Program-made: the position numbers and the translations under genes
Part shown: piece by piece, positions 7,150-14,133 of the stretch
How the letters are laid out: the number at the start of each line of letters is the position of its first letter
Numbering within the stretch: position 1 is the stretch's first letter
The notes under the pieces: model-generated
What the model was told of the DNA's origin: nothing
What the model saw: the letters and a program-made list of their open reading frames with translations, nothing else
Database searches by the model: none
Assembly: GCA_003220475.1 (NCBI GenBank)
Contig: QHSO01000032.1
Coordinates: 1 to 33,369, forward strand
DNA length: 33,369 nucleotides
Source of the DNA: Candidatus Rokuibacteriota bacterium
GTDB taxonomy: Bacteria > Methylomirabilota > Methylomirabilia > Rokubacteriales > CSP1-6
Direction: 5' to 3'

Positions 7150-7600
7150 CCGGAGTCAGCAGCGCGATCAGCCGCTCGCGCCGAAACGCCCACGCCGCGC
7201 GCAGCTGCCGGCCGACGAGCACGGCATGCGCCGCGCGGCCGAGCGGTCCGCCCGGCAGCCGGTACGTCACGCGGTCCTCGAGCCATGTCCCCTCCCCGTC
7301 TTCGAGCAGTCGATGTCGGTGCTCCCAGCGTGCGTACGGCCCGTTGACCTGCACGTCGACGAAGCGATAGGGCGGATCCCATTCGCGGATGAACATCCGC
7401 CATCGGAGCGGAAGGCCGAGCCAGGCCATACGGAAGTCGAGCACCGCGCCGGCGTCCATCCGCACGCCCGGGGTGAGCAGACGGACGCGAAAGGACGGCG
7501 GCATCACGCGTGCGAGATTCGCGGGGTCGGCGATGAAGGCGAACACGTCGGGTCGCCGCCGCGCGAGCCAGAGGCGCGACTCCATGACGTGGTCGGGCAT
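7130..7600 (-). CDS. SRPBCC (START/Bet v1-like) ligand-binding protein
   Basis: A 156-residue protein starting HVMESRLWLARRRPDVFAFIADPANLARVMPPSF, the typical first strand and helix of SRPBCC/polyketide-cyclase-like proteins, followed by beta strands (LDFRMAWLGLPLRWRMFIREWDPPYRFVDVQ, YARWEHRHRLLEDGEGTWLEDRVTYRLP) and a long C-terminal helix with RRERLIALL. The fold binds hydrophobic ligands in a cavity; ligand unknown. ATG 7600. Divergent from the EamA gene with only 23 nt between start codons, and convergent with the diiron gene, overlapping its last 20 nt. Confidence 0.8.
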   Translation of the reverse strand: MPDHVMESRLWLARRRPDVFAFIADPANLARVMPPSFRVRLLTPGVRMDAGAVLDFRMAWLGLPLRWRMFIREWDPPYRFVDVQVNGPYARWEHRHRLLEDGEGTWLEDRVTYRLPGGPLGRAAHAVLVGRQLRAAWAFRRERLIALLTPVRASAG

Positions 7601-7611
7601 GACGCGCGGGC

Positions 7612-7618
7612 TATCATA
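7612..7618. promoter_or_regulatory. Overlapping divergent -10 boxes
   Basis: The palindromic core TATCATA gives TATCAT on the plus strand (7612-7617), 6 nt before the GTG of the EamA gene, and TATGAT on the minus strand (7618-7613), 12 nt before the ATG of the SRPBCC gene. No clear -35 is seen for either. Confidence 0.4.
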
Positions 7619-7623
7619 GGCGG

Positions 7624-8538
7624 GTGCCCCGGCTCAGTCAAACGCGCGCGTACGTCGCGCTTCTGCTGATCGCGGCGCTGTGGGGCACCTTTCCGGCGAC
7701 CTCAAAGCTCGCGCTCGAGGACCTACCGCCGACGCTCCTCACCGCGCTGCGCGCCGTCATCGCCTCGAGTTTTCTCGTGGCACTGCTGCTGCGCGCGGGG
7801 CCCGAAAGCGTGCGGCCACCGTCGTCCGAGATGATCCGCGCCTTCTTCGTGCTCGGCGTGGCCGGCGTCGTGCTGTCGATGCACATCGCGTACTGGGGCA
7901 TCTATACGACCACCGCGGCCAATGCGGCGATCCTGCAGGCCGCATCGCCGATCATGATCGCGCTGGGCGCGCGACTCTATCTGGGCGAGCGGCTGCGACG
8001 CATCCAGCAGGCCGGCGTCGCGCTCTCGATGCTCGGCGTTCTGATCGTCGTGACCGAAGGCAACCTGGCGGAGCTGGCGCCGTCAGAGTGGCGCCTCGGC
8101 GATTTCCTCACGCTCCTCGGCCTCGTCGCGTGGACGGTGTACACGGTGTACGGCAAGCGGCTGATCGCGACGGTGCCGCCGGCACTCGCGACCACCGGCG
8201 GCTACCTGTGCGGAACGCTCGTGCTCGTCCCGCTCGCCATCGTGACCCTGCCGCTCATGCCGCGGCCGCGGCTGCTGTCGCCCGTCGCATGGCTCGTGCT
8301 CGTGTACCACGCGGTGCTCGGTGCGATCGCGCACCTCTGGTGGTACGCCGCGGTGGAGCGCGTGGGGCCGAGCCGCGCCGCGGTGTTCCTGAACGTCACG
8401 CCGCTCGTGGGCATGGCGCTGGCGGCCGTGCTGCTCTCCGAGCCGATCGGCCGCTGGCAAATCTACGGCGTTCTCTTGGTGTTGGCCGGGGTTGCGCTGA
8501 CGACACGTGTGTCGCGCGCCCCGCGATCCGGCGGGTAA
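7624..8538 (+). CDS. EamA/DMT-family transporter
   Basis: A 304-residue inner-membrane protein with ten predicted membrane segments in two EamA halves (about 10-140 and 155-295). Signature pieces are LLIAALWGTFPATSKLALEDLPP at the start of repeat 1, AAILQAASPIMIALGARLYLGERLRR at its end, and AAVFLNVTPLVGMALAAVLLSEPIGRWQIYGVLLVLAGV at the end of repeat 2. Relatives export or import small metabolites; direction and substrate cannot be inferred. GTG start follows a TATCAT box by 6 nt. The stop TAA is also the left edge of a strong hairpin shared with the convergent peroxiredoxin gene. Confidence 0.88.
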   Translation: MPRLSQTRAYVALLLIAALWGTFPATSKLALEDLPPTLLTALRAVIASSFLVALLLRAGPESVRPPSSEMIRAFFVLGVAGVVLSMHIAYWGIYTTTAANAAILQAASPIMIALGARLYLGERLRRIQQAGVALSMLGVLIVVTEGNLAELAPSEWRLGDFLTLLGLVAWTVYTVYGKRLIATVPPALATTGGYLCGTLVLVPLAIVTLPLMPRPRLLSPVAWLVLVYHAVLGAIAHLWWYAAVERVGPSRAAVFLNVTPLVGMALAAVLLSEPIGRWQIYGVLLVLAGVALTTRVSRAPRSGG

Positions 8539-8566
8539 TTGGGGGGGTCGCCGCGACCCCCCCAAT
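8538..8566. terminator. 13-bp perfect hairpin between EamA and peroxiredoxin genes
   Basis: Bases 8538-8550 (ATTGGGGGGGTCG) pair perfectly with 8554-8566 across a CCG loop. It begins at the last base of the EamA stop and ends 8 nt from the peroxiredoxin stop. The outer A-T pairs give short T stretches, so it can work as a bidirectional terminator. Confidence 0.65.
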
Positions 8567-8574
8567 GTCGATAA

Positions 8575-9042
8575 CTACGAAAGCTTCTTGACCTCGCCCA
8601 GGATCTTGTCGGGATCCGGCAGCTCGCCCTTGCCGTGTTTCTCGGCGTAGCGGACCTTGCCGGTCTTATCCACGATGAACGTCGCGCGGCTGTTGATGTT
8701 CATGTCGGCCATGTGGACGCCGTAGTCCTTCGCGACGCTGCGATGCATGTCCGAGAGCAGCGGATAGTGGCTGATGCCCACCGACTTCGCCCAGTTGTCG
8801 TGGCTGAAGGGACTGTCGGTCGAGATACCCAGCACCTGGGTATTGGCCTTCTCGAAGTCGCTGATGCGCTTGTCGAAGGCCGGCATGCACTTGCTTCAGC
8901 CGGGCGTCCAATCGAGCGGGTAGAACAGCAGAACGATGTTCTTTCCCTTGTAGTCGCTCAGGCTCACGTCTTTCATGCCGATCGTCTTCAGCGTGAACGA
9001 CGGCGCCTGATCGCCGACGTTGAGCGTTTTCTGATCCGTCAC
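8575..9042 (-). CDS. Peroxiredoxin with in-frame UGA at the peroxidatic Cys (selenocysteine candidate, PrxU-like)
   Basis: A 155-codon AhpC/TSA-fold peroxiredoxin interrupted by one TGA at 8898-8896. Upstream half: VTDQKTLNVGDQAPSFTL to FYPLDWTPG. Downstream half: SKCMPAFDKRISDF to GEVKKLS. The TGA is codon 49 and is exactly the peroxidatic position of the family motif P-x3-T-x2-C (P42-LDW-T46-PG-U49), followed by Cys52, giving UxxC. This is the layout of known selenocysteine peroxiredoxins. Both halves are intact and in one frame, arguing against a decayed gene. GTG 9042 overlaps the stop of the upstream metallo-hydrolase as GTGA; AGGGGG lies 8 nt before it. Reduces hydroperoxides in the cytoplasm. 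Confidence 0.85.
8845..8881 (-). promoter_or_regulatory. Possible bSECIS hairpin of the peroxiredoxin
   Basis: On the minus strand, 14 nt after the UGA, GGCCUUC (8881-8875) pairs with GAAGGCC (8851-8845). Inside, AAG/CUU and CGC/GCG can pair with an apical AUCA loop about 30 nt from the UGA. Position fits bacterial SECIS elements; the apical loop lacks the usual early G, so support is moderate. Confidence 0.35.
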
Positions 9043-9977
9043 TGAACGGTCCCCCTTCTGGCGAACGTGCGCTTCGCCCGGGTCATGATAGCACCCTCGA
9101 TCGTGGCCGGCCGTCGCACGGGCGCCGGCGGTTTTCGCACATCGCTCCACAGCGTGCGACGCTGCGCCTCGAACGGCGTCGCGTCGACGCCGAGATGCGC
9201 GGCGGCCGTCACCACGCGCCCGGTGCTCCAGAGCGGCTCGAAGCGCTCGGCATAATTCGGATCACGCAACGCGTGATGATCCATGATCACGCGACATCCG
9301 GTCGCCTCGAGCACGCGCAAGAGATTGTCGACGCCGCGTTGCACCGCGCCCGCCGGCAGATCGCGCTCGACGTAGGACGGCGGCCCCGAGAGATAGAGCA
9401 ACGTCGGACGCTGCTGAATCAGCCAGGCCGCCGCCACGGCTGAGAGCGGGCCCTGCACGTCGGACGCGAACACGAAGCGTTCGCGCTGTACAACGTCGCT
9501 CACGAGCAGACCGACGACATGGCCGAGCGCCGTGCCGTCCACGCCGTGCGGCAGCGGCGGCGACACCGCGAGCTCCACCGCGCCGCCGCGACGTCGCCAG
9601 CCGTCGGCCGACTCGAGCGTCGCCTGGCCGTCGAGCGCTTTCCACAGCGCGAGACCGCGTCGAGCCTGGGCACCGGCGATCATCCGCCGCGGATCTTTCG
9701 CGAGCACCGTGCGTCCGGCATACGAGACGGGGTCGCTGCGGAAGTGGTCGTCGTGATAGTGGCTGACGAAGATCAGCGCGGCGCGCGCCGCGTAGGCTGA
9801 GATGCGATCGTTGGCGCGTCGCAGCGCCTCCCACTCGGGCTCCGCGGGCGGCAGCCCCCAGCGCGTCGGCGCCAGCGTGGCGCCGGGATCGATCAGAATT
9901 CCGAGGTCGGCGACCTCGACATACGTCGCCATCGACCGCACCCCGAGCGACTCCGCCGCGAGCGGTAAGACCTTCAT
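9039..9977 (-). CDS. UPF0282-like metallo-beta-lactamase-fold hydrolase
   Basis: A 312-residue MBL-fold protein. MKVLPLAAESLGVRSMATYVEV followed by LIDPGATLAPTRWGLPP matches the start of the UPF0282 group known mostly from archaea. The metal motif H73-Y-H75-DD77-H78 is intact, as are later ASDVQGPL and MDHHALRDPNY segments that supply ligands. Substrate unknown. ATG 9977 is preferred over GTG 9995, since similarity starts there and a TATAAA -10 box (10006-10001) predicts transcription from about 9994. The stop overlaps the peroxiredoxin GTG by four bases, so the hydrolase and the selenoprotein are made together. Confidence 0.85.
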   Translation of the reverse strand: MKVLPLAAESLGVRSMATYVEVADLGILIDPGATLAPTRWGLPPAEPEWEALRRANDRISAYAARAALIFVSHYHDDHFRSDPVSYAGRTVLAKDPRRMIAGAQARRGLALWKALDGQATLESADGWRRRGGAVELAVSPPLPHGVDGTALGHVVGLLVSDVVQRERFVFASDVQGPLSAVAAAWLIQQRPTLLYLSGPPSYVERDLPAGAVQRGVDNLLRVLEATGCRVIMDHHALRDPNYAERFEPLWSTGRVVTAAAHLGVDATPFEAQRRTLWSDVRKPPAPVRRPATIEGAIMTRAKRTFARRGTVQ

Positions 9978-10000
9978 GAGCGCCGGCCGGTCCACCGACT

Positions 10001-10006
10001 TTTATA
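10001..10006 (-). promoter_or_regulatory. -10 box upstream of the hydrolase-peroxiredoxin operon
   Basis: TATAAA on the minus strand (10006-10001), 5/6 match, immediately downstream of structured repeat copy A. No convincing -35 is visible; that position falls in the repeat stem. Confidence 0.45.
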
Positions 10007-10051
10007 TTTGCCGTCGGGGCACCTTCGCAGGGCTCCGGTGCCCGACGGTCG
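10006..10051. repeat. Structured repeat, copy A (46 nt)
   Basis: Starts ATTTGCCGTCGGGGC and ends CCCGACGGTCG. Outer arms pair as CCGTCGGG-GCACC with GGTGCCCGACGG, leaving one bulged G and a loop containing GCAGGGCTCC. It differs from copy B at five positions, four of which are two compensated base pairs. Confidence 0.75.
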
Positions 10052-10092
10052 GCGAATCTCCGCGCTCAAATACACCTTCCGCCGTCGTTCAG

Positions 10093-10138
10093 ATTTGCCG
10101 TCGGGGCGGCTGCGCAGGGCTCCGCCGCCCGACGGTCG
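10093..10138. repeat. Structured repeat, copy B (46 nt)
   Basis: Same 46-nt element 87 nt downstream of copy A, directly beyond the SDR stop codon. Where copy A has ACC/GGT in the upper stem, copy B has GGC/GCC, so pairing is conserved while sequence is not. The bulged G and the CGCAGGGCTCCG loop are kept. The bases between copies (10052-10092) hold no gene. Confidence 0.75.
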
Positions 10139-10141
10139 CCA

Positions 10142-10903
10142 TTAAATGCATCGTCCGCCGTCGACCTCTAAGGTGCTTCCCGTGATCATGGCGGCGTCGT
10201 CGGAGGCGAGGAAGATGGCGGCGTGCGCGATGTCGTCGGGCTGGTTGAGACGGCCCAGCGGGACGGTCGCCTCGTAGCGCTTGAGCCCTTCGTCATCGAC
10301 CTGCTGCTTGCCCATGAACGTCGGCAGCATCGGCGTGTGCGTGGCGACGGGACAGATCGCGACGACGCGCACGCCGTGCGGCGCCACCTCGAGCGCGAGC
10401 GCCTTCGCGAGCGTCACGACGGCGCCCTTGGACGCCGCGTAGATCTGGCCGCCGGGCCGCGGACGAAGGGCCGCCGTGGAGGCGGTGATGAGGAAGACGC
10501 CGCGCCGTGCACGCTTCATCACCGGCAGCGCGTACTTCGCACCGAGGTAGACGCCCTTGACGTTGACGTCGAAGATCGTGTCGAACGTCTTCTCGTCGAC
10601 CTCCTCGACGTCCGTCTTCCACTGCGGCACGCCGGCGTTGGCGAAGTAGATGTCCAGTCGACCCCACGCCGCGACCGCGCGCTCGACGAGTGCCTGGTTG
10701 TCGGCGGCGCGCGTGACGTCGGCGGTCATCGCGACCGCGTGGCCGCCCGCCCCCTCGATCTTCTGCACCGTCGTCTTCGCCCCGGCCTCGTTCACGTCGG
10801 CGACGACGACTCGCGCGCCCTCCGCGGCCATTGCCACGGCGGTCGCCGCGCCGATGCCCGAGCCCGCCCCCGTGATGATCGCGACCTTGTCCTTGAGTCT
10901 CAT
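10142..10903 (-). CDS. Short-chain dehydrogenase/reductase (classical SDR)
   Basis: A 253-residue NAD(P)-dependent oxidoreductase. The cofactor motif TGAGSGIG is at 11-18, Asp36 (VVVADVNEA) favours NAD(H), NAG is at 89-91, and the catalytic Ser142, Tyr155 and Lys159 (YAASK) are all present. The C-terminus ends GSTLEVDGGRCI, normal for FabG-like proteins. ATG 10903 has GGAGG at 5-nt spacing. It lies 14 nt after the LLM stop and is the last gene of the CorA-to-SDR operon; pairing with an LLM oxidoreductase suggests a joint redox pathway, substrate unknown. Confidence 0.92.
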   Translation of the reverse strand: MRLKDKVAIITGAGSGIGAATAVAMAAEGARVVVADVNEAGAKTTVQKIEGAGGHAVAMTADVTRAADNQALVERAVAAWGRLDIYFANAGVPQWKTDVEEVDEKTFDTIFDVNVKGVYLGAKYALPVMKRARRGVFLITASTAALRPRPGGQIYAASKGAVVTLAKALALEVAPHGVRVVAICPVATHTPMLPTFMGKQQVDDEGLKRYEATVPLGRLNQPDDIAHAAIFLASDDAAMITGSTLEVDGGRCI

Positions 10904-10917
10904 CGCGTCCTCCGTCT

Positions 10918-11937
10918 CTACAGCGCGACTTCGGCGACCGTGCGCACGGCGCCGGCGTCGCCCGCCACCAGCAGCGTCGTCACGCCCGCGCGCTTCCACT
11001 CGTCGAGTCGCTCGCGGATGCGCTCTTTCGGTCCGCAGAGCGCGACCTCGTCCACCAGCGCGTCCGGCACGGCGGCCTCCGCCTCGGCCTTCTTGCCCGA
11101 CAGGTACAGGTCCTGCATCGTCTTCGCCGCGTCCTCATAGCCGTATCGTCGCGCGATGTCGTTGTAGAAATTCCGGCCGCGCGCGCCCATGCCGCCCACG
11201 TAGAGCGCGACGCGTGGCTTCACGAGCGCGCGGCACGCGGCCGCGTCGGGACCGACGACGACGGGGACCATCGGCATGATGTCGAACGCCTCGCCTGCGC
11301 GGCCGGCGGCCTTGAAGCCTTCGTCGAGCCACGCGCGAAACATCGCCGCCCGGCGCGCGGAATAGAACACGGGGATCCAGCCGTCGGCGATCTCGGCGGC
11401 GAGCGCGACGTTCTTCGGTCCCACCGCCGCCAGATAGATCGGCAGCGAGGCCCGGCCGTGCAGGATCGACTTGAGCGGCTTGCCGAGCCCGGTGGCATTG
11501 GGGCCCGCGTAGGGAATCTGGTAGTACTCGCCGCGGAACTCGAGCGGCTTCTCGCGCTTGAGGATCGCGCGGACGATCTCGACATACTCGCGCGTCTTCA
11601 CGAGCGGCCGGCCGAACGGCTGGCCGTGCCAACCCTCCACCACCTGCGGGCCGGAGACACCGAGACCGAGACGGAAGCGGCCGCCCGAGAGCGCATCCAG
11701 CGTCATCGCGGTCATGGCCGTCATCGCCGGCGTCCGCGCCGGAATCTGCATGATGCCGGTGCCGACGTGGATTCGCGTCGTTCGCGCGAGCATCCACGCC
11801 GCGGGCGACACCGCGTCGGAGCCGTACGCCTCGGCGGTCCACACCGATGTGTAGCCGAGCCGCTCGGCCTCCAGGACTTTGTCGATGTCGAGGGCGAGGC
11901 TCGCGCCCGAATAGTTGAGGCTCAGCGCCAGCCGCAT
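10918..11937 (-). CDS. LLM-class F420-dependent oxidoreductase, Rv3520c-like
   Basis: A 339-residue luciferase-like TIM-barrel enzyme. [59 protein letters not shown], the TGLGKPLK segment and [23 protein letters not shown] closely follow the Rv3520c group of putative F420-dependent oxidoreductases. The C-terminal part [24 protein letters not shown] is also typical. Whether F420 or FMN is the cofactor cannot be settled from the sequence. ATG 11937 lies 10 nt after the alkyltransferase-like gene; the SDR follows 14 nt downstream. Confidence 0.9.
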   Translation of the reverse strand: MRLALSLNYSGASLALDIDKVLEAERLGYTSVWTAEAYGSDAVSPAAWMLARTTRIHVGTGIMQIPARTPAMTAMTAMTLDALSGGRFRLGLGVSGPQVVEGWHGQPFGRPLVKTREYVEIVRAILKREKPLEFRGEYYQIPYAGPNATGLGKPLKSILHGRASLPIYLAAVGPKNVALAAEIADGWIPVFYSARRAAMFRAWLDEGFKAAGRAGEAFDIMPMVPVVVGPDAAACRALVKPRVALYVGGMGARGRNFYNDIARRYGYEDAAKTMQDLYLSGKKAEAEAAVPDALVDEVALCGPKERIRERLDEWKRAGVTTLLVAGDAGAVRTVAEVAL

Positions 11938-11947
11938 GGCCTCTCGC

Positions 11948-12244
11948 TCAGCCGTCCCAGCGGTAACGCTCGAGCCTCACGCGGCCGCGTCGCAACACCA
12001 CGCCCTCCTGCTCGAGACGAATGCGCTGGGTGAGCATCCCGGCCTCGCGCCGACGCCGGCTGATGCGGCCCTGCGCGTTGACCACCCGGTGCCACGGCAC
12101 GTCCTCGGGGCACGCTCGCATCGCGCCGCCCACCGCGCGCGCGGCGCGGGGCGTGCCGAGGCGCGCCGCCACCTGGCCGTAGGTCACCACGTAGCCCTTC
12201 GGAACGCGCCGCACGAAGCGATAGACCTCACGGCGAAAGCTCAG
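11948..12244 (-). CDS. Alkyltransferase-like protein (ATL; MGMT homologue without the active Cys)
   Basis: A 98-residue MGMT C-terminal-domain protein: [30 protein letters not shown], then [28 protein letters not shown]. The acceptor motif PCHRV of true O6-alkylguanine methyltransferases reads PWHRV, with Trp in place of Cys, which defines ATL proteins. These bind alkylated guanine, flip it, and hand it to nucleotide-excision repair without removing the alkyl group. The body fits a start at CTG 12244, overlapping the ABC stop as CTGA; the nearest conventional start is GTG 12277, which would give 109 residues and a 37-nt overlap. Sits in the CorA-SDR operon. Confidence 0.88.
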   Translation of the reverse strand: MSFRREVYRFVRRVPKGYVVTYGQVAARLGTPRAARAVGGAMRACPEDVPWHRVVNAQGRISRRRREAGMLTQRIRLEQEGVVLRRGRVRLERYRWDG

Positions 12245-14133
12245 CCTGCCGCGTCGCGGCTCATCGCCAGCTGCCACAGACGCGCGTAGAGGCCGCCACG
12301 TCTCAGCAGCGCCGCGTGCGTCCCCTCCTCGTGCACGCGTCCCTGGTGCAGGACGAGGATGCGGTCGGCGTGCTGCACGCTCGAGAGTCGATGCGCGATG
12401 GTGATGCTGGTGCGGCCGGCCAGGAGTCGGTGCATCGCCTCGCGGATTCTCCATTCCGATTCGGGGTCGACGCTCGACGTTGCTTCGTCGAGCACGAGGA
12501 TTGCGGGATTGTACACGAGCGCCCGCGCGATGGCCAGCAGCTGGCGCTGCCCGTGCGAGAGATTGGCGCCACGCTCGCCGAGCGGCTCGTCGAGCCCGCT
12601 CGGCAGCGCCTCGACGAAGTCGCGCGCGCGCGCCGCCTCGAGCGCGCGGCGGAGCGCGGCGGCGTCCGGGTCGGCGCCGAGGGCCACGTTGTCGGCAACG
12701 GTGCCGGTGAAGAGCACGGTGTCCTGGAACACGGTCCCGACGCGCCGGCGCAGCCGCACCAAATCCCACTCGCGCACGTCGACGCCGTCCACGAGCACCC
12801 GGCCGCGCGTGACGTCGTACGCCCGCACGAGCAGCCGCGCGCACGTGGACTTGCCCTCGCCGGTCGGGCCGACGAGCGCCACGTGCTCACCGGCCGCTAC
12901 GGCGAACGAGCAATCGCGAAGCACGTACGCGTCGCCGTCGTACGCGAACCAGACGCCGGCGAATTCGATCTGCGAAGCGGCTGCGCGTGATGGGCGGTCG
13001 ACGTTTGCGATCGCCGCGCCGTCGGTCGTTGCCGCCGGCGAACGCCCGGCGATTGCCAGCGCTCCGCCGCCGTTCACGCTCGTGAGCGCTCCGCCGCCGG
13101 CCAGCGCCGTCGCCGGAGAGACGATCGCGGGCGGGCGATCGAGCAGGCCGAAGATGCGCTCCGCGGAGGCCATGGCGGCTTGCATCACCGTGTACTTGGC
13201 GCCGAGATCGCGGATCGGGAGGAAGAAACGGTTCGTGTACTGGATGAACGCGACGAGCGCGCCGAAGGACAGCGCGCCCGCGCCGATCTGCCCGCCGCCG
13301 TACCAGATCAGCAGCGCCAGCGCGACTGCGCCGAGCGCTTCCACCGACGAATACAGCGACGCCTCGAAGACCGTCGAGGTGAAGAGCGCGCGCCGGTAGT
13401 CGTCGTTGAGACGTCGGAAGATCGCGTGCTCGTGCCGCTCGCGCGCGAACAGCTGGATGACTGTGACCCCCTGCAGCGACTCCTGGAGGAATGCGTTCAG
13501 TGCGGCCAGACGTCGCCGCGCCTCCCGGTAGGCGTCCCGGGCGCGAAGCCGGAAGTACGCGGCCACCGCGGCCAGCACCGGCACGATGGCGAACGTCACC
13601 AGCGCGAGCCGCCAGTCCATCCACAGCATGATGGCCACCACGCCCACGAGCGTGATGACGTCCGCGGCGATGGCGAGCAGGCCGCTCGTGAACGCCTCGC
13701 TGACCGCCTCCACGTCATTGAGCACACGGGTCATCAAGCGGCCCACCGGATTGCGGTCGTAGTAGGCGGCCTCCAGACGCAGCAGGTGTCCGAAGAGCGC
13801 CTCGCGCAGGTCGTGCGTCACGCGCTGGCCCACGAGCGCCATGAGATAGGCCTCGAGGCTGCGCAGCGCATAGAGAATGCCCAGCGTCGCCGCGTATGCC
13901 GCGGCCGTCAGCGAGAGCCCGAGCCAGTCGCCCGCCAGGATGTGATCGTCGATCGCGACCTTGAGGAGATAGGGCTGCGCCAGCTCGGCCAGCGCGATCG
14001 CCGGAAAGAGCGCGACCGTGGCATAGAGCATCGGCCGCTGGGCGCGCGCCGCCGCCCACAGCCGTCGCGCCAGCCGGCGATCGAAGGCGCGACCGAGAAC
14101 GTCGTCGTGATCGAGGGCGGCGCGCTCAGGCAC
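12241..14133 (-). CDS. ABC exporter half-transporter B (variant signature LSHGQ)
   Basis: A 630-residue half-transporter: six membrane helices in about 25-330, then an ATPase domain. Walker A GPTGEGKST is at 422-430, signature LSHGQ at 525-529 (His in place of Gly), Walker B ILVLDE at 545-550 with intact Glu550, and H-loop His581. A Gly/Ala-rich linker of about 45 residues, with GGGAL repeated 9 residues apart, joins the two domains. GTG 14133 overlaps the end of the preceding half-transporter by 8 nt. The two chains are expected to form a heterodimeric exporter; this one supplies the functional catalytic Glu and the altered signature. Cargo unknown. Confidence 0.92.
   Translation of the reverse strand: MPERAALDHDDVLGRAFDRRLARRLWAAARAQRPMLYATVALFPAIALAELAQPYLLKVAIDDHILAGDWLGLSLTAAAYAATLGILYALRSLEAYLMALVGQRVTHDLREALFGHLLRLEAAYYDRNPVGRLMTRVLNDVEAVSEAFTSGLLAIAADVITLVGVVAIMLWMDWRLALVTFAIVPVLAAVAAYFRLRARDAYREARRRLAALNAFLQESLQGVTVIQLFARERHEHAIFRRLNDDYRRALFTSTVFEASLYSSVEALGAVALALLIWYGGGQIGAGALSFGALVAFIQYTNRFFLPIRDLGAKYTVMQAAMASAERIFGLLDRPPAIVSPATALAGGGALTSVNGGGALAIAGRSPAATTDGAAIANVDRPSRAAASQIEFAGVWFAYDGDAYVLRDCSFAVAAGEHVALVGPTGEGKSTCARLLVRAYDVTRGRVLVDGVDVREWDLVRLRRRVGTVFQDTVLFTGTVADNVALGADPDAAALRRALEAARARDFVEALPSGLDEPLGERGANLSHGQRQLLAIARALVYNPAILVLDEATSSVDPESEWRIREAMHRLLAGRTSITIAHRLSSVQHADRILVLHQGRVHEEGTHAALLRRGGLYARLWQLAMSRDAAG
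13058..13099. repeat. 27-bp-period imperfect duplication in the ABC linker
   Basis: AGCGCTCCGCCGCCG occurs at 13058-13072 and 13085-13099. In the coding strand this gives GGGAL twice, nine residues apart, in the low-complexity linker between the membrane and ATPase domains. Confidence 0.6.

Noticed and set aside
8575-9042. Peroxiredoxin as a pseudogene with a nonsense mutation
   Set aside because: The stop is UGA exactly at the catalytic Cys, both sides are intact, the start is coupled to its neighbour, and a second UGA/Cys case exists in the window.
10006-10138. Structured repeats as ordinary intrinsic terminators
   Set aside because: No U-run on either strand, a large conserved loop and conserved bulge, and a copy sits beside a promoter.
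10006-10138. CRISPR array
   Set aside because: Only two copies, internally palindromic with covariation, and no cas gene.
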